This document shows positions 16,071 to 18,475 of a DNA stretch of 18,475 bases, piece by piece. The translations under genes and the position numbers were made by a program. This DNA is from Deinococcus sp. Its GTDB lineage: Bacteria > Deinococcota > Deinococci > Deinococcales > Deinococcaceae. The DNA is taken from positions 1-18,475 of the forward strand of contig JAGLBF010000007.1 of assembly GCA_018260375.1 (NCBI GenBank), given 5' to 3'. Numbering within the stretch: position 1 is the stretch's first letter; each line of letters begins with the position of its first letter. The notes under the pieces were generated by a model. That model did not search any database. It was given only the letters and a program-made list of their open reading frames with translations, and was not told the origin of the DNA.

Positions 16071-16131
16071 ATACTGTTAAGCGCAATACTGCTAAGAGAA
16101 ATACTGGTAAGCGCTGAGCTGTTAAGACGTT
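16071..16131. repeat. Four 15-bp tandem repeats between the two TolC-like genes
   Basis: Units begin at 16071, 16086, 16101 and about 16117: ATACTGTTAAGCGCA, ATACTGCTAAGAGAA, ATACTGGTAAGCGCTG and a degenerate AGCTGTTAAGACG. The shared pattern is ATACTGnTAAGnG. They occupy the 160-bp gap within the operon, which otherwise shows nothing identifiable. They might be protein-binding iterons or a simple expansion. Confidence 0.7.
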
Positions 16132-16165
16132 AGGGACAGTGAGACAGGTTCACTTACCCGGCGGT

Positions 16166-17731
16166 TCACATACCCAGCGGCAGTGCCAAGAAGGTATACA
16201 CCTTACCCGCCGCGTCGCTGAGGGCTAAAGCGGCCTGGTCAGCATTCAGCTGGGCTTGATAGGCGCTGACCTGAGCCTGGGCAGCCTCCAGGGGTGATAT
16301 CAGGCCCAGGTCACGGCGTTTGAGCGCGTCACTGGCTTGTTGCTGGGCAAGCTGCTGGCTCTGGCGGCTGAGGGCCAGTTGTCTGTATGCTTGCTGGTAG
16401 GCCAGATTCAGGCCCTCAAGCTGCAACTGGGCCTGGCGCTGGGTGGCTTCGAGGGTGGCCTGGGCCTGCTGTATCTGGTTTTGCGAAAGTGCGTGGGCGG
16501 TAACTGTGCTGCCCGAAAAGTCAAAGCGAGCAGCCAGGGTAATCTGGTCATGCACGCGGTTAAGCGGAATATTCTGCGGTGTGTAGGTTACATTGAGCGC
16601 GGGCGAGAGCGTTTTAGAGTCAATAGAAGCGCCTACCCCCAGCGTATTGGTGGTGTTGTTGCTGTAGTGCATATAGCTGGCTTGCACGGCGGGAAGGCTG
16701 TTCCAGTTGGTCTGGCGAGCCACCACCTGGGCACGGGTCAGGGCGACTTCAGCTTGCTGCACGCTGGCGGGTTTGCCTGTGGCAGGCAGGGTCAGGCTTT
16801 CCAGGTTGGGCAGGGCCGTGTTGCCGCTCAGGTCTTGCAGGGTGGCGCGGGCGAGTGTGGCGTTTTCTTGCGCCTGTGTCAGCGCGTTTTGCGCCTGCTG
16901 CATGGCTATCTGCGCCTGTGCCAAGTCGTTAGAGGTTGCTCCGCCGCCTGCCACTCGTCCCTGTGCCGCACTGAGGGCCATGATCGCTGCGTCTACAGCT
17001 TGCTGGGCAAGTTTTTGACTGTTGTCAGCCAGCTGCACCCGCTGCGCCGCTGTGAGTGCTTGTGTCTGCACGCTGGCGAGCGCGGCGCGGTAGCCAATGC
17101 GCGAGAGTTCCAGGTTAAGCCGGGCTTGCTCGCGGCTTGCGCCCACATCGCCCACATTCAAGGGGCTGGCGCGCAGGGTGGCGTTCAAGGTCTGCAAGCT
17201 GCCCGGTATAGGCGCGCACAGGTTTGTGTAGGCCAGCACGGGCATGGTGGTGCACACGTTGGGTGCGGGGTCTACGTTTAGGTAGGTGCTGCTGCTTGCT
17301 GACACGCTGGCGCTCAGCACAAAATTGGCGGCATCAAGCTGCTTTTGGGCGGCTTCTACTGCTAAGCGGGCCTGCACCAGGCTGGGGTACTGCTGCAAAC
17401 GGAGCAAAAAGTCAGGTAGGGACACCGTGCTCACTGCGGGCAAAGCTGTGGTGGTGGCGGTCATGGGCGCCGCGTCTACAGGAGTGGTAGGCGCTGGATT
17501 ACCCGTAGCTGGATTACCCGTAACTGGGCTGGCCGTAGCGGGGGTAACAGGCACTGAAGGAGTAGGCGCTGAAGGGACTGTAATTGAGGGAACTGTCACT
17601 GAAGGAACTGTTACTGAAGGAGTAGGCGCTGCTGGCGCCACCGGAGCGGGCGCAGACTGTGCAGCGGCCCCTGGCATCAGCAACAAACTGAGCATCAGCG
17701 CAGCGTGAAGGGGAGAGGGTGTATATCTCAA
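16166..17731 (-). CDS. TolC-family outer membrane efflux protein
   Basis: A 521-residue trimeric outer-membrane channel protein. After the signal peptide (cleavage near residue 24, AAA-Q) comes a Pro/Thr/Val/Ala-rich linker (26-103) with five-residue repeats such as VPSVT and VTGNPA. Then follow two TolC repeats with helices and, unlike the neighbouring paralogue, strand-rich inserts (about 138-185 and 345-415). Cys160 and Cys172 could form a disulfide. The start is TTG, whose TG is shared with the TGA stop of marR, and AAAGGAG lies about ten bases upstream, so translation is coupled to marR. It probably provides the exit duct for the MFS pump. Confidence 0.9.
   Translation of the reverse strand: MRYTPSPLHAALMLSLLLMPGAAAQSAPAPVAPAAPTPSVTVPSVTVPSITVPSAPTPSVPVTPATASPVTGNPATGNPAPTTPVDAAPMTATTTALPAVSTVSLPDFLLRLQQYPSLVQARLAVEAAQKQLDAANFVLSASVSASSSTYLNVDPAPNVCTTMPVLAYTNLCAPIPGSLQTLNATLRASPLNVGDVGASREQARLNLELSRIGYRAALASVQTQALTAAQRVQLADNSQKLAQQAVDAAIMALSAAQGRVAGGGATSNDLAQAQIAMQQAQNALTQAQENATLARATLQDLSGNTALPNLESLTLPATGKPASVQQAEVALTRAQVVARQTNWNSLPAVQASYMHYSNNTTNTLGVGASIDSKTLSPALNVTYTPQNIPLNRVHDQITLAARFDFSGSTVTAHALSQNQIQQAQATLEATQRQAQLQLEGLNLAYQQAYRQLALSRQSQQLAQQQASDALKRRDLGLISPLEAAQAQVSAYQAQLNADQAALALSDAAGKVYTFLALPLGM
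17493..17631. repeat. Short tandem repeats encoding the TolC linker
   Basis: GCTGGATTACCCGTA occurs twice in tandem at 17493-17522. The 19-bp ACTGAAGGAGTAGGCGCTG occurs at 17553-17571 and again exactly 60 bp on at 17613-17631, with degenerate 15-bp units between. The repeats are in frame and give pentapeptide repeats in the linker, so length changes would not break the gene. Confidence 0.75.
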
Positions 17732-18336
17732 GGGTTCGGTTCTCCTTTAGGGGCTTTGGGCTGCTCAGCTTCTCTCAGCGACACGGCCCACATCTGAAAT
17801 AAGCGGCTGCCCAGGGTCAGCATCTGCTGGCGCTCTTCGGGGTTAAAGTGTTGCAATATAAAACGAATCCGTTCGTGAATGGCGCGGCTGATAATCTCTT
17901 GTGCTTGCCGTCCGTTGTCACTCAGGCGCAACAACACCACGCGGCGGTCTTGCGGGTCACTGTGGCGCTCAAGCAGCCCGCGCTGTACCATCTGGTCAGC
18001 GATACGGGTGGCGGTGCTCAGCGGCACGCCAAACTGCTCAGCTAGGCAGCTCATGTTGATACTGCCTGTGTTGTTGGCCTCAACCACGCGCCCTAGGCGG
18101 TAATAAAGCTGTATCCAGTGGCTGCGGTCGTGGCCTTCATAGTCGTCTACATTCAGTCCCGCGTCTTGCAATTCTTGCAGCAGCGCTTCATGCCAGGTGG
18201 GACGCAACATCAGCGAACTGAGGCTCAGCTTGGTACGGTTAAAATCGCCTATCAGTTGCAGCAGGGCGGCTATTTCCTGCGAGCTAGGCTCCTCAGGGGG
18301 CGGGTTTTGACTTCTGGGCACAGCACGGGTTGGCAC
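17728..18336 (-). CDS. MarR-family transcriptional regulator
   Basis: A winged-helix repressor of 202 residues. The recognition region is PLSTATRIADQMVQRG (about 105-120), followed by the wing LLERHSDPQDRR with the DxR-type signature (127-132). Flanking helices (140-188) form the dimer interface. The unusually long N-terminus (about 70 residues) may add a ligand-sensing part. GTG at 18334-18336 is chosen because AAGGAG is nine bases upstream. The upstream in-frame TTG at 18342 would be only three bases from it. First gene of the efflux operon, so it likely represses its own promoter and the pump and is released by a pump substrate. Confidence 0.92.
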   Translation of the reverse strand: MPTRAVPRSQNPPPEEPSSQEIAALLQLIGDFNRTKLSLSSLMLRPTWHEALLQELQDAGLNVDDYEGHDRSHWIQLYYRLGRVVEANNTGSINMSCLAEQFGVPLSTATRIADQMVQRGLLERHSDPQDRRVVLLRLSDNGRQAQEIISRAIHERIRFILQHFNPEERQQMLTLGSRLFQMWAVSLREAEQPKAPKGEPNP

Positions 18337-18361
18337 GGGCAATATCTCCTTTTACGTTGAA

Positions 18362-18382
18362 ATACTTCCACCGTGGAACTAT
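18362..18382. promoter_or_regulatory. 21-bp palindrome, candidate MarR operator
   Basis: The pattern is ATAnTTCCAC, one central base, GTGGAAnTAT: nine matched positions per arm. It lies about 25 bases before the marR start, between the likely promoter and the ribosome binding site. Size and symmetry fit MarR-family operators. Confidence 0.65.
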
Positions 18383-18433
18383 CTAACTGTGGTATCTTAC
18401 TCCCACTATTCGAAATAAAAGTGAGAACGGCAC

Positions 18434-18451
18434 AGTTATAACCAAGGTTAT
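18434..18451 (-). promoter_or_regulatory. Possible promoter with a second inverted repeat before marR
   Basis: ATAACC (18438-18443) and GGTTAT (18446-18451) form an inverted repeat with a two-base centre. On the minus strand TATAAC, which follows it and partly overlaps it, is a plausible -10 box. No strong -35 box is evident, so promoter placement is tentative. Confidence 0.35.
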
Positions 18452-18475
18452 TCATGACGGAATTCGGACAAGGCA

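Noticed and set aside
16071..16131. 15-bp repeats as a CRISPR array
   Set aside because: Units are too short, directly adjacent and without spacers; no cas genes are present.
16337..17281. Long open frame (314 codons) on the plus strand inside the TolC gene
   Set aside because: It is antisense to a clear TolC-family gene with signal peptide and helical repeats, has no ribosome binding site and no recognisable domain. It is a by-product of GC-rich coding.
18337..18342. TTG at 18342 as marR start
   Set aside because: It would lie only about three bases from the AAGGAG. The GTG six bases further on has normal spacing.

Overview
The window is about 18.5 kb of a GC-rich bacterial chromosome with intact metabolic and envelope genes. 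It most likely comes from Deinococcus. I infer this from the gene order thiC-thiE-thiS-thiG-thiO-thiD, the outer-membrane efflux genes in a GC-rich background, AT-rich start regions lacking a Shine-Dalgarno site for some genes, and dispersed short palindromic repeats bounded by ATACGGA-type ends. No rRNA, tRNA or CRISPR array was seen.

Left edge (1-1233): a scrap of an IS6-like transposase gene is cut by the end of a small dispersed repeat. It is followed by a minus-strand short-chain dehydrogenase (SDR) gene with two 17-bp direct repeats in its leader.

Thiamine operon (1196-7249, plus strand): a recognisable promoter leads directly into a TPP riboswitch, a candidate intrinsic terminator and then thiC, thiE, thiS, thiG, thiO and thiD. 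These cover the pyrimidine branch (ThiC, ThiD), the thiazole branch (ThiS, ThiG and the glycine oxidase ThiO) and the coupling step (ThiE). thiF, thiH and thiL are absent, so ThiS adenylation and the final phosphorylation must be encoded elsewhere. thiS sits between 30-bp inverted repeats. A composite 135-bp repeat lies between thiO and thiD. The thiD 3' end is a run of G-tracts.

Middle (7322-11288, minus strand): an ABC exporter half-transporter, a second copy of the 135-bp repeat, and a fused PabB-PabC enzyme for 4-aminobenzoate synthesis. In the two repeat copies the 71-bp core has opposite orientation relative to the 63-bp flank.

Right part (11329-18336, minus strand): an apparent multidrug efflux operon in the order marR, full-length TolC-like gene, short TolC-like gene, DHA2-family MFS transporter and membrane-fusion protein, possibly running on into pabBC. 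It looks like an EmrAB-TolC type pump with two unusual parts. The adaptor is a tandem fusion of two membrane-fusion modules, the first without a coiled-coil hairpin. The second TolC paralogue has helices but appears to lack both beta-barrel segments. A 21-bp palindrome before marR is a likely autoregulatory operator.
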